A stretch of 64,000 bases of DNA from Rikenellaceae bacterium. GTDB lineage: Bacteria; Bacteroidota; Bacteroidia; Bacteroidales; Rikenellaceae. Positions 46,936 through 55,698 of this stretch are shown here, one piece after another. How positions within the stretch are numbered: the stretch's first letter is position 1; each line of letters begins with the position of its first letter. The translations under genes and the position numbers were made by a program. A model generated the notes under the pieces. It ran no database searches, was not told the DNA's origin, and saw nothing but the letters and a program-made list of their open reading frames with translations. The stretch is taken from assembly GCA_902363575.1 (NCBI GenBank), contig CABJAJ010000004.1, forward strand, positions 1 through 64,000, read 5' to 3'.

Positions 46936-47598
46936 TCATCTGACGGGGAGGATGCGGTGGAGCATGGCCCGCGTCATGATCTTCCGGTTGAGGAAGCTCA
47001 CGATATATCCCGTGAGACAGGCCGCGGCCACCGTTCCCTCACGCACGCCGTCCACCTGTCGGGCGAGTGCCAGCGAAAGGAGCGTTGCGGCGGCCACGAG
47101 CGTGATATCGAAGCCGACCTTGAATTTTCCGAAATCCTTGTCGTAGCGTTTCGAGCCGTATTTGACGAACCCTTCGGCGCTCATCATCGCCACGCGAGGC
47201 TTGATTTCGAGCACCACGCCGATTGCCTGGACCAGACATCCGGCCAGCAGCAGGGCGACGGAAGCGGCGTAATGCTGCGGTCGGAGGTTTTGCGTGAGGG
47301 CCATGTTGCAGTCGATGAACAGGCCGAAGAGCAGCGAGAAAGGCAGTTGCAGCAGGATTTCGACCGTGTCGCGACGTGTCCGTCGGTCGCGGACGAACCA
47401 GAACTGTCCGGCGATCAATAGCGTATTGAGCAGAAACGTACAGGCGCCGAGTGTCAGCGGAGAGTGGAGGCTCAGTACGTAATTCACGCTCGATATGGGC
47501 GTCGTCCCCAGCGATGACCTCAGGATCAATACGATCCCGGCCGCCAGGAAATAGAGACCGGCAATGAAAACGAGGTATCTTCCCGCAAGTTTTTTCAT
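46936..47598 (-). CDS. YitT/YczE-type integral membrane protein (DUF6198-like)
   Basis: 220 residues with five or six membrane helices. Recognised by YLVFIAGLYFLAAGIVLILRSSLGTTPISS at the N-terminus and the later FGKFKVGFDITLVAAATLLSL. The family is widespread and of unknown function; a transporter-like role is often assumed. -7 box TACTTTTG lies just upstream. Downstream is the hairpin at 46841-46863. Confidence 0.82.
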   Translation of the reverse strand: MKKLAGRYLVFIAGLYFLAAGIVLILRSSLGTTPISSVNYVLSLHSPLTLGACTFLLNTLLIAGQFWFVRDRRTRRDTVEILLQLPFSLLFGLFIDCNMALTQNLRPQHYAASVALLLAGCLVQAIGVVLEIKPRVAMMSAEGFVKYGSKRYDKDFGKFKVGFDITLVAAATLLSLALARQVDGVREGTVAAACLTGYIVSFLNRKIMTRAMLHRILPVR

Positions 47599-47794
47599 CC
47601 GTTGCAGTTATCGGACAAAAGTACGAAAAATCTGCGTCGATGTGCCCTCTGCCTGTGAATTTGCGTCGGTGTCGCCCTCCCGTCGGCGTGCATTTGCGTG
47701 TGCGGCGTGCGTCTTTGCAACCTGCCGGTCGGTTTCGTCCGCTGCCGACCGTCGGACTGACCGTCGGGCCGGATATAGGGCCGGAACGGGGTTT

Positions 47795-48622
47795 TCAGAG
47801 CATTGTGACAGGCTGCTTGCGCCGTGCGAAGTTGCGCGCGAGCGCTTTGCTGAACGGGGTGAAGAAAGAGCGGGCCTGTTCGGGGCACCCCTTGACGCAG
47901 GCGCAGCAGCGGATACAACGTGCCGGGTCGGTGTGCAGTTCGTCGCCTTTTGCGATGGCGCCGTTCGGACAGAGCCGGACGCAGCGGCCGCAACGGGTGC
48001 AGCGTGCGGGATCGGTCACGGGCAGCAACGGGACGGGATTTCTGCGCTGGCTGCGACGGTATTTCAGGACGAAACGGACAAAGCGCAGCATGGAAAGCAG
48101 CGGGGTCCGGGGTGTCCGCAGGCGCTCGAGGGCGACGGGCGCGACCCTGTCGGCCGCGAGTTTCCGTCTTACGGCACGGCCGAACGCCTCGGCACAGGCC
48201 GCATCGTCGGCATCGGGCCGACCTGCGGCGATGGGGTGGGCGGCTGTGCTGTATGAATGTTCGCCGACGAACGCTCCCCCTGCAACCGGGACGAATCCCT
48301 GTTCGCGCAATGCGGCGGAGAGTTCGGCCAGCGCGCCGCCGATATCCCGGTTGCCGTAAACCGCGAGCAGCACCGCGGGCGTCCCCACGCCCCGCAGGGA
48401 TTGGAGCCGTTCGCGTGCGAGCGGTGCGACGCGGCCGCCGTACACCGGCACGGCGACCACCGCCACGGCCTCGGCCGGCAGGGTTTGAGGGGACGCCGCC
48501 TCGCGGGTAAGGTCGATCGTCCGATGTGCGCCGTCGGCAAGGCCCCGGGCTACCGATTCCGCAAGGATGCGCGAGGTGCCCGTGGGGGAGAAGAAGATGG
48601 TGAAGAGTCGGTCGGGTTTCAT
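47795..48622 (-). CDS. EFR1-type protein: flavodoxin-like domain plus two 4Fe-4S clusters
   Basis: 275 residues. The flavodoxin-like part starts FTIFFSPTGTSRILAESVA with the FMN-phosphate loop SPTGTS, and includes AVPVYGGRVAPLA. Near the C-terminus two clusters follow: CTRCGRCVRLCPNGAI and CIRCCACVKGCPEQA. It is likely a cytoplasmic electron carrier; donors and acceptors are unknown. The transcript probably starts near 48698, downstream of the long-frame start at 48808, so the ATG at 48622 is preferred. A 26-codon open frame precedes and overlaps it by ATGA. Confidence 0.88.
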   Translation of the reverse strand: MKPDRLFTIFFSPTGTSRILAESVARGLADGAHRTIDLTREAASPQTLPAEAVAVVAVPVYGGRVAPLARERLQSLRGVGTPAVLLAVYGNRDIGGALAELSAALREQGFVPVAGGAFVGEHSYSTAAHPIAAGRPDADDAACAEAFGRAVRRKLAADRVAPVALERLRTPRTPLLSMLRFVRFVLKYRRSQRRNPVPLLPVTDPARCTRCGRCVRLCPNGAIAKGDELHTDPARCIRCCACVKGCPEQARSFFTPFSKALARNFARRKQPVTML

Positions 48623-48699
48623 CTTATCGGGATCAGGACCGCTCCGCGGAGCGATCGGGTGAGTGCCTGACGTTTGGGGTTTCCGATTCGTTGCGGCAT
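48619..48699 (-). CDS. Possible 26-residue leader peptide overlapping the EFR1 start
   Basis: The ATG lies 4 nt after the -7 box TATCTTTG, exactly like the leaderless starts of other genes in this window. The Arg-rich product (MPQRIGNPKRQALTRSLRGA and on) ends in TGA overlapping the EFR1 ATG (ATGA), which would couple translation. Too short to judge by composition. Confidence 0.35.
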   Translation of the reverse strand: MPQRIGNPKRQALTRSLRGAVLIPIR

Positions 48700-48703
48700 G
48701 TTG

Positions 48704-48711
48704 CAAAGATA
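48704..48711 (-). promoter_or_regulatory. -7 box of the EFR1 gene
   Basis: TATCTTTG on the minus strand. It places the transcript start at or next to the ATG of the small upstream frame, at about 48698. Confidence 0.6.
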
Positions 48712-48821
48712 CGAAAAACCGGGAAATGCAATGCGGAGGGTGGTAACACGTTGCGATTTTGCCGCGAAGTTGCAAATTCGCATAAAAGAGCGTATCTTTA
48801 TTCCGCACTGCAACCCTTGCT

Positions 48822-48998
48822 ATGAAGACGTTACCACCTTTTGTTCGCCGCCTGACCGACCTGCCCGGTCCTATATGGCTGTTTTGCGGTCTTTGCAGGA
48901 ATTTGCTTTTTCAACCGATTACCTATTTTGGATACGGTCGAGGTCGGATATTTCCGAGCAATGGATTGTCGTTCGATTTGTATAAAGGAGCTTTATGA
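48822..48998 (+). CDS. Possible 58-residue small protein coupled to yraN
   Basis: It starts MKTLPPFVRRLTDLPGPIWL and has a hydrophobic, Cys-containing middle (LFCGLCRNLLF) and a Gly/Arg-rich part. The stop overlaps the yraN ATG by 4 nt (ATGA). A plausible promoter precedes it: TTG, 20 nt, TATCTTTA (48769-48799). The family is not recognised. Confidence 0.4.
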   Translation: MKTLPPFVRRLTDLPGPIWLFCGLCRNLLFQPITYFGYGRGRIFPSNGLSFDLYKGAL

Positions 48999-49360
48999 AC
49001 GAGGCGTCGGAAATAGGACGTCGCGGCGAGGAGGCCGCCGTCGAGTACCTGCGAAGAGAGGGCTTTCGTATCTGCGCCCGCAACTGGCGCAACGGACGCT
49101 ACGAAATCGACGTGGTGGCCTGCCGGGGCGGGTATATTCATTTCGTCGAGGTCAAGACCCGTCGGGCCGGATCGCTCACCGCACCCGAGGCGGCCGTGAC
49201 CGGTGTAAAGGCCGCCGCCCTGCGACATGCAGCGGCCCGTTATCTGGCTCTTTACGCCCCGGACCTCGAGCCGCGCTTCGACCTGGTGGCCGTTGAAAAT
49301 CACCCCGGCGGAGAGGTGGAAATACGGCGCGTGGAGGATGCGGTCGAATATGGCTGGTAA
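48995..49360 (+). CDS. YraN family (UPF0102) nuclease-fold protein
   Basis: 121 residues. Family features: GRRGEEAAVEYLRREGFRI at the N-terminus, then YEIDVVACRGGYIHFVEVKTR, which carries the Asp and Glu-x-Lys of a restriction-enzyme-like fold. Function is unsettled; a Holliday-junction-resolvase-like role is suggested by fold. The gene sits between a possible small protein (4-nt overlap) and the KDO transferase. Confidence 0.9.
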   Translation: MNEASEIGRRGEEAAVEYLRREGFRICARNWRNGRYEIDVVACRGGYIHFVEVKTRRAGSLTAPEAAVTGVKAAALRHAAARYLALYAPDLEPRFDLVAVENHPGGEVEIRRVEDAVEYGW

Positions 49361-49392
49361 TTTTGCTTTTCAGACAAATTGTACTATCTTTG
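49361..49392 (+). promoter_or_regulatory. Promoter of the KDO transferase gene
   Basis: -33 TTTTG (49361-49365), 19-nt spacer, -7 TATCTTTG (49385-49392): a full Bacteroidetes match just after the yraN stop. Leader about 30 nt. Confidence 0.75.
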
Positions 49393-49428
49393 CCCCGCTT
49401 ATTACAACTCGGCAAAATATAAACACCC

Positions 49429-50664
49429 ATGTGGTTATATAATTTCGGTCTTTCCCTCTACGCTTTCGCCATTGCGCTCGTTTCGCCCTGGCACCGGAAA
49501 GCGAAACGCTGGAGGGACGGGCGAAAACACCTGCTGCAACGCATGGCCGAAGCCATCGACCCTTCGGAGCCGATCGTCTGGGTGCACGTCGCCTCGCTCG
49601 GGGAGTTCGAGCAGGGACGCCCCATTATCGAGAAAATCCGCCTGGAACATCCCCGGTACAAGATCCTGCTGACGTTCTTTTCCCCTTCGGGCTACGAAAT
49701 CCGCAAAGACTACCCGGGTGCCGACTATATCTTCTACCTGCCCATCGACACGCCGCGCAACGCCCGCCGCTTCCTGGATATCGTCCGACCCGAAATAGCG
49801 ATCTTCGTCAAGTATGAATTCTGGATCAACCTGCTGACCGGCCTTCGCCGGCGGGGAATCCGCACCTATATCGTTTCGGCCATTTTCCGCCGCAACTCCG
49901 TGTTCTTCCGGCAGTGGGGTGGACTTTGGCGTCAGGCACTCGAGACGTTCGACACCCTCTTCGTGCAGAACGAGGAGTCCCGGATCCTGTTGGGAAAGCT
50001 CGGTTTCGACAATGTGGTGGTCGCGGGCGACACCCGCTTCGACCGGGTTGCCCAGATTGCCGCCAACGCCAAGCGTATCGAGCTCGTCGAGCGTTTCCGC
50101 GGCGGAGAGCGTCTTTTTGTCGCGGGTTCCACCTGGGGGCCGGACGAGGAGCTGCTCATCGAGCTGATGAATGCGAATCCGGGCATCAAATTCGTCGTGG
50201 CGCCGCATGAGATGGACGAGTCCCGCATCGCGCGACTGATCGGCGAAACCCGCGGAGGCGCCGTGCGTTATACCCGCTGCACGGATTCGACCGTGCTGGA
50301 CGACAAGCAGTTGCTTATTCTGGATACGGTCGGCATCCTGGCCTCGGTCTATGGGTATGCGACCTGGGCTTATATCGGCGGCGGATTCGGCGTGGGCATC
50401 CATAACACGCTCGAGGCGGCCACGTTCGGCCTGCCCGTGGCCTTCGGCCCCAACTACGCCAAGTTCAAGGAGGCCCGCGACCTGGTCACGCTGGGTGCGG
50501 CCCGGTCGGTGAATTCCTACGAGGAGCTGCGGACGTGGTTCATTCCCCTGCGCGACAATCCCGAATTTCTGCTCAAAACCAGCCGTGCGGCGAAGGATTA
50601 CACAACGCGCCACCAGGGTGCCACCGGCATCGTCGTCCGCACGATTTTCGGCTCCGCGGAATAG
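49429..50664 (+). CDS. 3-deoxy-D-manno-octulosonic acid (KDO) transferase
   Basis: 411 residues. Adds KDO to lipid A at the inner membrane. The N-terminal hydrophobic anchor (WLYNFGLSLYAFAIALVSPW) is followed by WVHVASLGEFEQGRPII, FFSPSGYEIRK, KYEFWINLL and the C-terminal donor-site region GGGFGVGIHNTLEAATFGLPVAFGPNY. This is full length for the family. With lptD in the same window it supports a normal LPS-type outer membrane. Confidence 0.95.
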   Translation: MWLYNFGLSLYAFAIALVSPWHRKAKRWRDGRKHLLQRMAEAIDPSEPIVWVHVASLGEFEQGRPIIEKIRLEHPRYKILLTFFSPSGYEIRKDYPGADYIFYLPIDTPRNARRFLDIVRPEIAIFVKYEFWINLLTGLRRRGIRTYIVSAIFRRNSVFFRQWGGLWRQALETFDTLFVQNEESRILLGKLGFDNVVVAGDTRFDRVAQIAANAKRIELVERFRGGERLFVAGSTWGPDEELLIELMNANPGIKFVVAPHEMDESRIARLIGETRGGAVRYTRCTDSTVLDDKQLLILDTVGILASVYGYATWAYIGGGFGVGIHNTLEAATFGLPVAFGPNYAKFKEARDLVTLGAARSVNSYEELRTWFIPLRDNPEFLLKTSRAAKDYTTRHQGATGIVVRTIFGSAE

Positions 50665-51013
50665 ACGCTTTGCCGTCCGTTGCCCAGCTTCGGCATGTGA
50701 ATCCCCGGGAACAAGTGAGGAGCAGCCGAAGATGCCCTTTCGTTTCGGTATATTTTCCACCGGTCATTCTTCTCATCGTCTTTTTCCCGCCTCAGTCTTG
50801 CTTACGTCCCGGTCTTTCTCCCATCTGATCTTTCCTATCGACCCGGACTTTCTTCAGTCGGTCTTTCTCCCGATTTTGCCCCTTTTCGCATTGCTCCTTT
50901 CCCTCCTGCTCCTCCTTTTTTGCCGCGGACCGACCTGTGGGGTTTCCTGACGGTTTTGTGGATTCGCTCTGGCTTTTTCGTTGCAATCGGCCTATTGAGG
51001 AGGCGAAGAAAAC
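50665..51013. other. Gene-less stretch with a strong polypyrimidine bias
   Basis: From about 50740 to 50935 the plus strand is dominated by C and T. Both strands carry short open frames (a Leu-rich one on plus and a Lys/Glu-rich one on minus) that follow from this bias; none has a recognised domain. Confidence 0.5.
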
Positions 51014-51043
51014 GGAGCGTAGCCTTTTTATAGGCTACGCTCC
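51014..51043 (-). terminator. Terminator of the LruC lipoprotein gene
   Basis: A 12-bp perfect stem (51014-51025 with 51032-51043), followed on the minus strand by GTTTTC. It lies about 85 nt past the stop. Confidence 0.7.
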
Positions 51044-51127
51044 AGTACAGTAGTTCTAAGCGATTCGGAGGCCGGTTGTCCGGGTTTGGCGGACGGGGCC
51101 GTTCGCCGGCGTCGCCCCCTTCGGGGT

Positions 51128-52825
51128 TTAACGCCCCATCACCAGGTCGGCGTTTTTGGGCGTTTTGTACCAGTCGGCGGCGCGCGGTCCTCCCTTCGCG
51201 TTGCGGAGGAAGAAGTAGCAGTCGTCGATGCTCTTTCCCTCCTGCGGCCACCGGAAACTCCACGACGGGTCGTCGGGGTCGCTGAGCGGAATATCCAGCA
51301 CGCAGGGGTATTCGGTCGTGTTGAAACTGCTCAGGTAAATGTACACGCCCCGCCCGTTCTCCATGCAGGGCTGGATGTCGCCGTAAAGGGTCTGGGTCTC
51401 GGCCTCGGCCGGCTCTTCCCATTGCCGGTCGGGATAGACGTTGCGGAATCCCTTGAGGTCCGGCAGCAGACAGGTGAAGCCCTTCGCATCGCGGAATCCG
51501 AATTTGTTGTCCATCGAAGCGCCGGTCGCAAGCGCCCGTACGGTGACCTGCTTAGCCTTGTTGCCCGATTTGTAGTAGTCCTTGATCTGGTACTGGATGA
51601 CCGCATCGTTGAAGTCCAGGTCGCCTTTCCACGGGTAGTTGTCCTCGAAAAGGTAGATGCCCGAGGTGGTTTTACATTCGAGTTTCTCGGGGTCTTCCGC
51701 CCCGCTGTTGCCCGTCTCCACCGAACCGCCGGGTTCGATCTCTTTGGGGTTGCTCTGAATCAGACAGAGCAGGTCGTTGTAGTCGCCGTCATACTTGCCG
51801 GTCTCCGTGACCAGGCGGTTCTCCATGCCCAGGATGTTGCCCTGGAAGTCCCCGACGGTCACATGGCAGACGAATCCATTGGCCAGATGGCGGTTCGTGA
51901 TCCGGTAGGAGCCGCTGCCGTCGGAGTACCTGAGCGTGTAATCTTCCACCGCGGGATTGAGGGCGGGCGTGGTGAAGCGGATGCCGTGGTCACCCACCGG
52001 ACTGTTACCGTAATAGGCGAAGCCGACGTTCACCCCCTTGGGAAACGAACCGAGCTGGAACCGCTTGTAGGTGCTTACATTGCCCATCAGCTCGTCGCGG
52101 GTGTAGAAGACCCACTTGCGGTAGGCGCGGATATCGTCGAGTGTCACGGGTACGACCTCATCGTTTACCACGCCGTAGAAGGTGCAGTCGTCGGCGGTCA
52201 GGCGGTCCATCCGCTCGCTCGGATAGGTGTAAAACCAGAGTTTGCCATAGAGCGATCCCTGCCGCGCTCCGCCGTCGCCGAGAAACGTGAGCCACAGTTC
52301 GGCCTCGTCGAAGTCCCCCGTGCTCGGGGTCCGGGCGATCACCAGGTCGGTGCAGACGAACAGGTCCTCGCCGCGCACGTTGTTGGGTTTCTCGGGGAAA
52401 TAGACGCTGTTTACGGCGGTCATCACTTCGGCAGGCACCTTATAGACGTCCGAGGCGCGCGAGGAGGACATAGCCGCCTCCGCCGCGATGGAGAGGTTGC
52501 CGACGGGATAGCTCTTCAGGTCGCCCTGGGCGGTGACGTAGATTTTCGTCACGTCCTTCGGCACCTCGAGCGTGGTGTGAATAGGGGTGAATCCCGTCAG
52601 GACGGGCTGGCGGGTGAGCGTCTCGCCGTCATAAGGGTTTCCGTAATAGAATGCGAAGTACTCGCCCGGAATTTCCGAGGTGACGTCCACGGTGACGGTT
52701 TTCCGGTTGCTGAATGTTTCGACGTAGGCGGCGGGATCGATTCCGGCCGTGCCGTTGCGGTCCGTATTCACGCAGGCTGCGAGGCCCAGCGCGGCGAAAA
52801 TGAGGGGGAATGCGCTCACTTGCAT
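51128..52825 (-). CDS. LruC-domain surface lipoprotein
   Basis: 565 residues. Signal peptide with lipobox LAAC (Cys18). The C-terminal half matches the LruC/DUF4842 type, with GKYDGDYNDLLCLIQSN and LFEDNYPWKGDLDFNDAVI, two Asp-rich loops that probably bind calcium. The N-terminal part (TVTVDVTSEIPGEYFAFYYG) is beta-rich. LruC proteins are exported and often found with surface adhesins or fimbriae in Bacteroidetes; the role here is unknown. The ATG at 52825 is the only one starting the signal peptide. Monocistronic. Confidence 0.85.
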   Translation of the reverse strand: MQVSAFPLIFAALGLAACVNTDRNGTAGIDPAAYVETFSNRKTVTVDVTSEIPGEYFAFYYGNPYDGETLTRQPVLTGFTPIHTTLEVPKDVTKIYVTAQGDLKSYPVGNLSIAAEAAMSSSRASDVYKVPAEVMTAVNSVYFPEKPNNVRGEDLFVCTDLVIARTPSTGDFDEAELWLTFLGDGGARQGSLYGKLWFYTYPSERMDRLTADDCTFYGVVNDEVVPVTLDDIRAYRKWVFYTRDELMGNVSTYKRFQLGSFPKGVNVGFAYYGNSPVGDHGIRFTTPALNPAVEDYTLRYSDGSGSYRITNRHLANGFVCHVTVGDFQGNILGMENRLVTETGKYDGDYNDLLCLIQSNPKEIEPGGSVETGNSGAEDPEKLECKTTSGIYLFEDNYPWKGDLDFNDAVIQYQIKDYYKSGNKAKQVTVRALATGASMDNKFGFRDAKGFTCLLPDLKGFRNVYPDRQWEEPAEAETQTLYGDIQPCMENGRGVYIYLSSFNTTEYPCVLDIPLSDPDDPSWSFRWPQEGKSIDDCYFFLRNAKGGPRAADWYKTPKNADLVMGR

Positions 52826-52930
52826 GGTCGTGGGGGATATTTTTCGCAAAGTTAAGCATTTTTCGTTCCGGACGCATAACCGGCGGCGGAAATTATCGGA
52901 TCGCGACCAACTAATCGGTACGGACGGACA

Positions 52931-52957
52931 AAAAAATCCCGGTATCTTTACCGGGAT
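52931..52957 (-). terminator. Terminator after the cysteine desulfidase-like gene
   Basis: A 9-bp perfect stem (52936-52944 with 52949-52957) is followed on the minus strand by T6. It lies about 40 nt past the stop. Confidence 0.88.
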
Positions 52958-52998
52958 CGGAGTAAGTAAGTGTGAGGCGGGCGCCTTTTCCGGCGTCG

Positions 52999-54285
52999 TT
53001 AGTTTTTCGAGGTCATGATGTCGAGTACCAGCCGGTCGGTTTCGTTCATGCCGTCGCGTCCGATGCGTGTCAGGTTGCGGATGCACTGGTCCACGTCGTC
53101 GTCGATGATCCCCTCGACGGCCGTGACGCAGCGATGCTCCAGAGCCATCATGGCCGAGAGCACGGCAGTCGATACGCCGCTGGTGAGCTTCATGGCGCAG
53201 CTCGGTTTGGCACCGTCGCAGATCATGCCCGTCAGGTTGGCGATCATGTTCTTCACGGCGAAGGTGACCTCCTCGTAGCCGCCGCCCATCAGGTAGGCGA
53301 TGCCGCAGCTCGACCCGGTCGCGGCGACCACGCAGCCGCAGAGGGCCGAGAGGCGGCCGAGGCTCTGTTTCATGTAGATCACTGTCAGATGGCTCAGCGT
53401 AAGGGCCCGGATGGTCTGCTCCTCGGTGGCGCCGTTCTCCTCGGCATACACCACCACCGGGAGCGTCGCCGCGATGCCCTGGTTGCCGCTTCCGGAGTTG
53501 CTCATCACGGGGATCATGGCCCCGGCCATGCGGGCGTCGCAGGCCGCGGAGGTGTAGGAGAGCATTCTGAGGAATACGCTGTCGCCCAGCACTTTCAACT
53601 CCCTGTCGTGGCGGAGGGTCTTGCCCAAGCAATGCCCGTAGTCCCCTTTGAACGACTGCTCGGCCGCCGCTTTGTTCAGCCGTCGGGTTTCGAGGATGAA
53701 ACGCAGCTCGTCGAGCGGGGTCGTCATGGCGAAGTCGTAAACCCTGCGCAGCGACAGGGCCGGGCCGTTCTGCTCCTCTTCGCCGGCCGAGGCGCCGCGC
53801 TGGTCGAGCTGCGACTGCCCGTCGCGGGCCTCGAAGACGAAGTTGGTATGCCCCCCGGCGATGACCGCGACGGCGGTGTGATCCCCGGCAGCGGCTTCGA
53901 TTTCGATGTAGAGTTTTTCCTCGATTCCCTCCTTCAGTCCGATGGTGATGCGTTTCTCGTCCACATACCGCTTGCCGCGTGCCACGGCCTCGGCATCGAC
54001 GTCGCGCAGCACTTCGAGCCGGTAGGCGGACTTGCCGATCAGGGCGCCGAGCGCAATGGCGATCGGCAGGCCGATCATGCCCGTGCCGGGGATGCCTACG
54101 CCCATGGCGTTTTTGAGGATATTGGCCGAGAGGCGGGCGACGATGCGTTCGGGTTCCGTGCCGAGGATTTCGGTGGCTTTCGCCACGCAGAGGGCGACGG
54201 CGATGGGCTCCGTGCAGCCGATGGCCGGTACGACCTCGCGGTTGATCAGGGCGACGATCTGTTCGCGTTCAGGTTGAGGTATCAT
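52999..54285 (-). CDS. L-cysteine desulfidase / serine dehydratase-alpha family protein (CyuA/YhaM)
   Basis: 428 residues. It starts with VVPAIGCTEPIAVALCVAKA, whose Cys is an iron-sulfur ligand, and has MSNSGSGNQGIAATLPV, GCVVAATGSSCGIAYLMGG and MICDGAKPSCAMKL, carrying the other conserved Cys. CyuA-type enzymes split L-cysteine into pyruvate, sulfide and ammonia through a 4Fe-4S cluster. Full length and all Cys present. Monocistronic, divergent from the Nudix gene. Confidence 0.9.
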   Translation of the reverse strand: MIPQPEREQIVALINREVVPAIGCTEPIAVALCVAKATEILGTEPERIVARLSANILKNAMGVGIPGTGMIGLPIAIALGALIGKSAYRLEVLRDVDAEAVARGKRYVDEKRITIGLKEGIEEKLYIEIEAAAGDHTAVAVIAGGHTNFVFEARDGQSQLDQRGASAGEEEQNGPALSLRRVYDFAMTTPLDELRFILETRRLNKAAAEQSFKGDYGHCLGKTLRHDRELKVLGDSVFLRMLSYTSAACDARMAGAMIPVMSNSGSGNQGIAATLPVVVYAEENGATEEQTIRALTLSHLTVIYMKQSLGRLSALCGCVVAATGSSCGIAYLMGGGYEEVTFAVKNMIANLTGMICDGAKPSCAMKLTSGVSTAVLSAMMALEHRCVTAVEGIIDDDVDQCIRNLTRIGRDGMNETDRLVLDIMTSKN

Positions 54286-54356
54286 GTATGCGTAGTTTTA
54301 GTCGGATTACAAAGGTAGCCATTTTTCGTTATCTTCGTGCGGAAAAACGTTGCGAG

Positions 54357-54917
54357 ATGGAAAAACCGAATCATCGGAAGTGGAAGGTGCTCTCCCGCGA
54401 GTACCTGGCCCGCGAGCCCTGGTTTACCGTGCGGCGCGACCGCGTGGAGTTACCCGACGGGCGGCAGATCCCGGGCTATTATGTCTTCGAGTATCCGGCC
54501 TGGGTCAATGTGCTCGCCCGTACCGCCGACGGGCTTTATCTCTTTGTCAGCCAGTACCGTCACGGATTGGGGGAGACGCATTACGAGCTGGTGGCCGGGG
54601 TGAGCGAAGCCTCCGACGCCGGCATGGAGGCCGCCGCACGCCGCGAACTGGCCGAGGAGACCGGTTACGGCGGAGGCTGCTGGCGGCTTTACATGACCCT
54701 TTCGGCCAATCCCGCCACCACGAACAACCTGACCTACTGCTTTCTGGCCGAAGGGGTCGAACGACTCGGCGAACCCCGCCCCGATGCGACGGAAGACCTC
54801 GACGTGCATCTTTTGACCGAATCCCAGGTGCGCGAGTTGCTCTGCGGCGACGGAATCCGGCAGGCGCTTCACGCGGCGCCGCTTTGGAAATACGCTGCCG
54901 AACGCCGCTGGTTCTGA
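54357..54917 (+). CDS. Nudix hydrolase (ADP-ribose pyrophosphatase-like)
   Basis: 186 residues. The N-terminal WKVLSREYLAREPWFTVRRDRVEL and YYVFEYPAWVNVLA resemble the ADP-ribose pyrophosphatase subgroup. The Nudix box is GVSEASDAGMEAAARRELAEETGY, one residue longer than the classic spacing between the first Gly and the REL core, with Asp where Glu is usual. The EExGY metal site is intact. The likely substrate is a nucleoside diphosphate linked to a sugar. The ATG at 54357 gives the family length. Confidence 0.85.
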   Translation: MEKPNHRKWKVLSREYLAREPWFTVRRDRVELPDGRQIPGYYVFEYPAWVNVLARTADGLYLFVSQYRHGLGETHYELVAGVSEASDAGMEAAARRELAEETGYGGGCWRLYMTLSANPATTNNLTYCFLAEGVERLGEPRPDATEDLDVHLLTESQVRELLCGDGIRQALHAAPLWKYAAERRWF

Positions 54918-54990
54918 CTCCGGCTTGTTCCTCCGAAACCGGTTTGCCGGGCCGCGGTGATCTCGACGTAAAGCCGGCCGTTCCGATCGG

Positions 54991-55698
54991 TTATATGGCC
55001 CCGAGATCGGCGAACCAGTAGGAGTATGTGCGCACGGAGCCGTCGTCGAGGCGCACGTCATAGCTGCGGCGGAAGGGGTCGCCGAGGCGGAAGGGGACGG
55101 GCGAGCGGAAGATGGGGCCATCGTAACAGAAGGTGTGGTATTCCCCGTTTTCCCCGTTGGGATCGGCATTCGGGGGAAGCGAGGCGACGAAAGCGGGGTC
55201 GATCTCCCGGCCGATGGCGTCGGCTCCCAGGATGTCGGCCATCGTCGTGACGACGACCGTGCGGAGCCCCGAGGCGAGAAACTCGCCCATCACCTCTTCC
55301 GACGTGCGGCCCCAGAGGGGTTCGACGACCGTGATGCCGAGGGGCGCGAGCTGCGCCTCGCGGTACTTTCGCACGTCCTGCAGGAAGATATCTCCGAAAA
55401 TGGAATGGGTCACTCCCAGCGTCTTGAAATGCTCCGCCGTGCGGCGCATGGCCTCTGCGTAATCCGCCATGTCGCCGGCCGGCGTCAGGGCGACTTCGTG
55501 AAGCGGGATGCCGATGCGGGCGGCCTGGGCCCGCAGCAGAGGCAGCGGAATGCCGTGCATGGTCGAACGGCGCGATTCCCGGTTTACGGTGGTGAGCAGG
55601 GCGACGATCTCGTACCGTCCCGACTCGATCGCCCGCAGGAGCGCATGGGCCGAGTCCTTGCCGCCGCTCCAGTTGAACACGGCCTTTATCCGTTCCAT
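54991..55698 (-). CDS. DUF71/COG2102 ATP-pyrophosphatase (Dph6-like, probable B12-salvage subgroup)
   Basis: 235 residues. PP-loop motif FNWSGGKDSAHALLRAI at the N-terminus, then MHGIPLPLLRAQAARIGIPL and a C-terminal GENGEYHTFCYDGP motif, both typical of the DUF71 family. Eukaryotic members amidate diphthine; a bacterial subgroup next to B12 transport genes has been predicted (comparative genomics) to act in B12 salvage. Here it lies beside DUF2284 and the btu/cob cluster, so the salvage role is favoured. It overlaps the DUF2284 stop by 13 nt. Confidence 0.82.
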   Translation of the reverse strand: MERIKAVFNWSGGKDSAHALLRAIESGRYEIVALLTTVNRESRRSTMHGIPLPLLRAQAARIGIPLHEVALTPAGDMADYAEAMRRTAEHFKTLGVTHSIFGDIFLQDVRKYREAQLAPLGITVVEPLWGRTSEEVMGEFLASGLRTVVVTTMADILGADAIGREIDPAFVASLPPNADPNGENGEYHTFCYDGPIFRSPVPFRLGDPFRRSYDVRLDDGSVRTYSYWFADLGAI

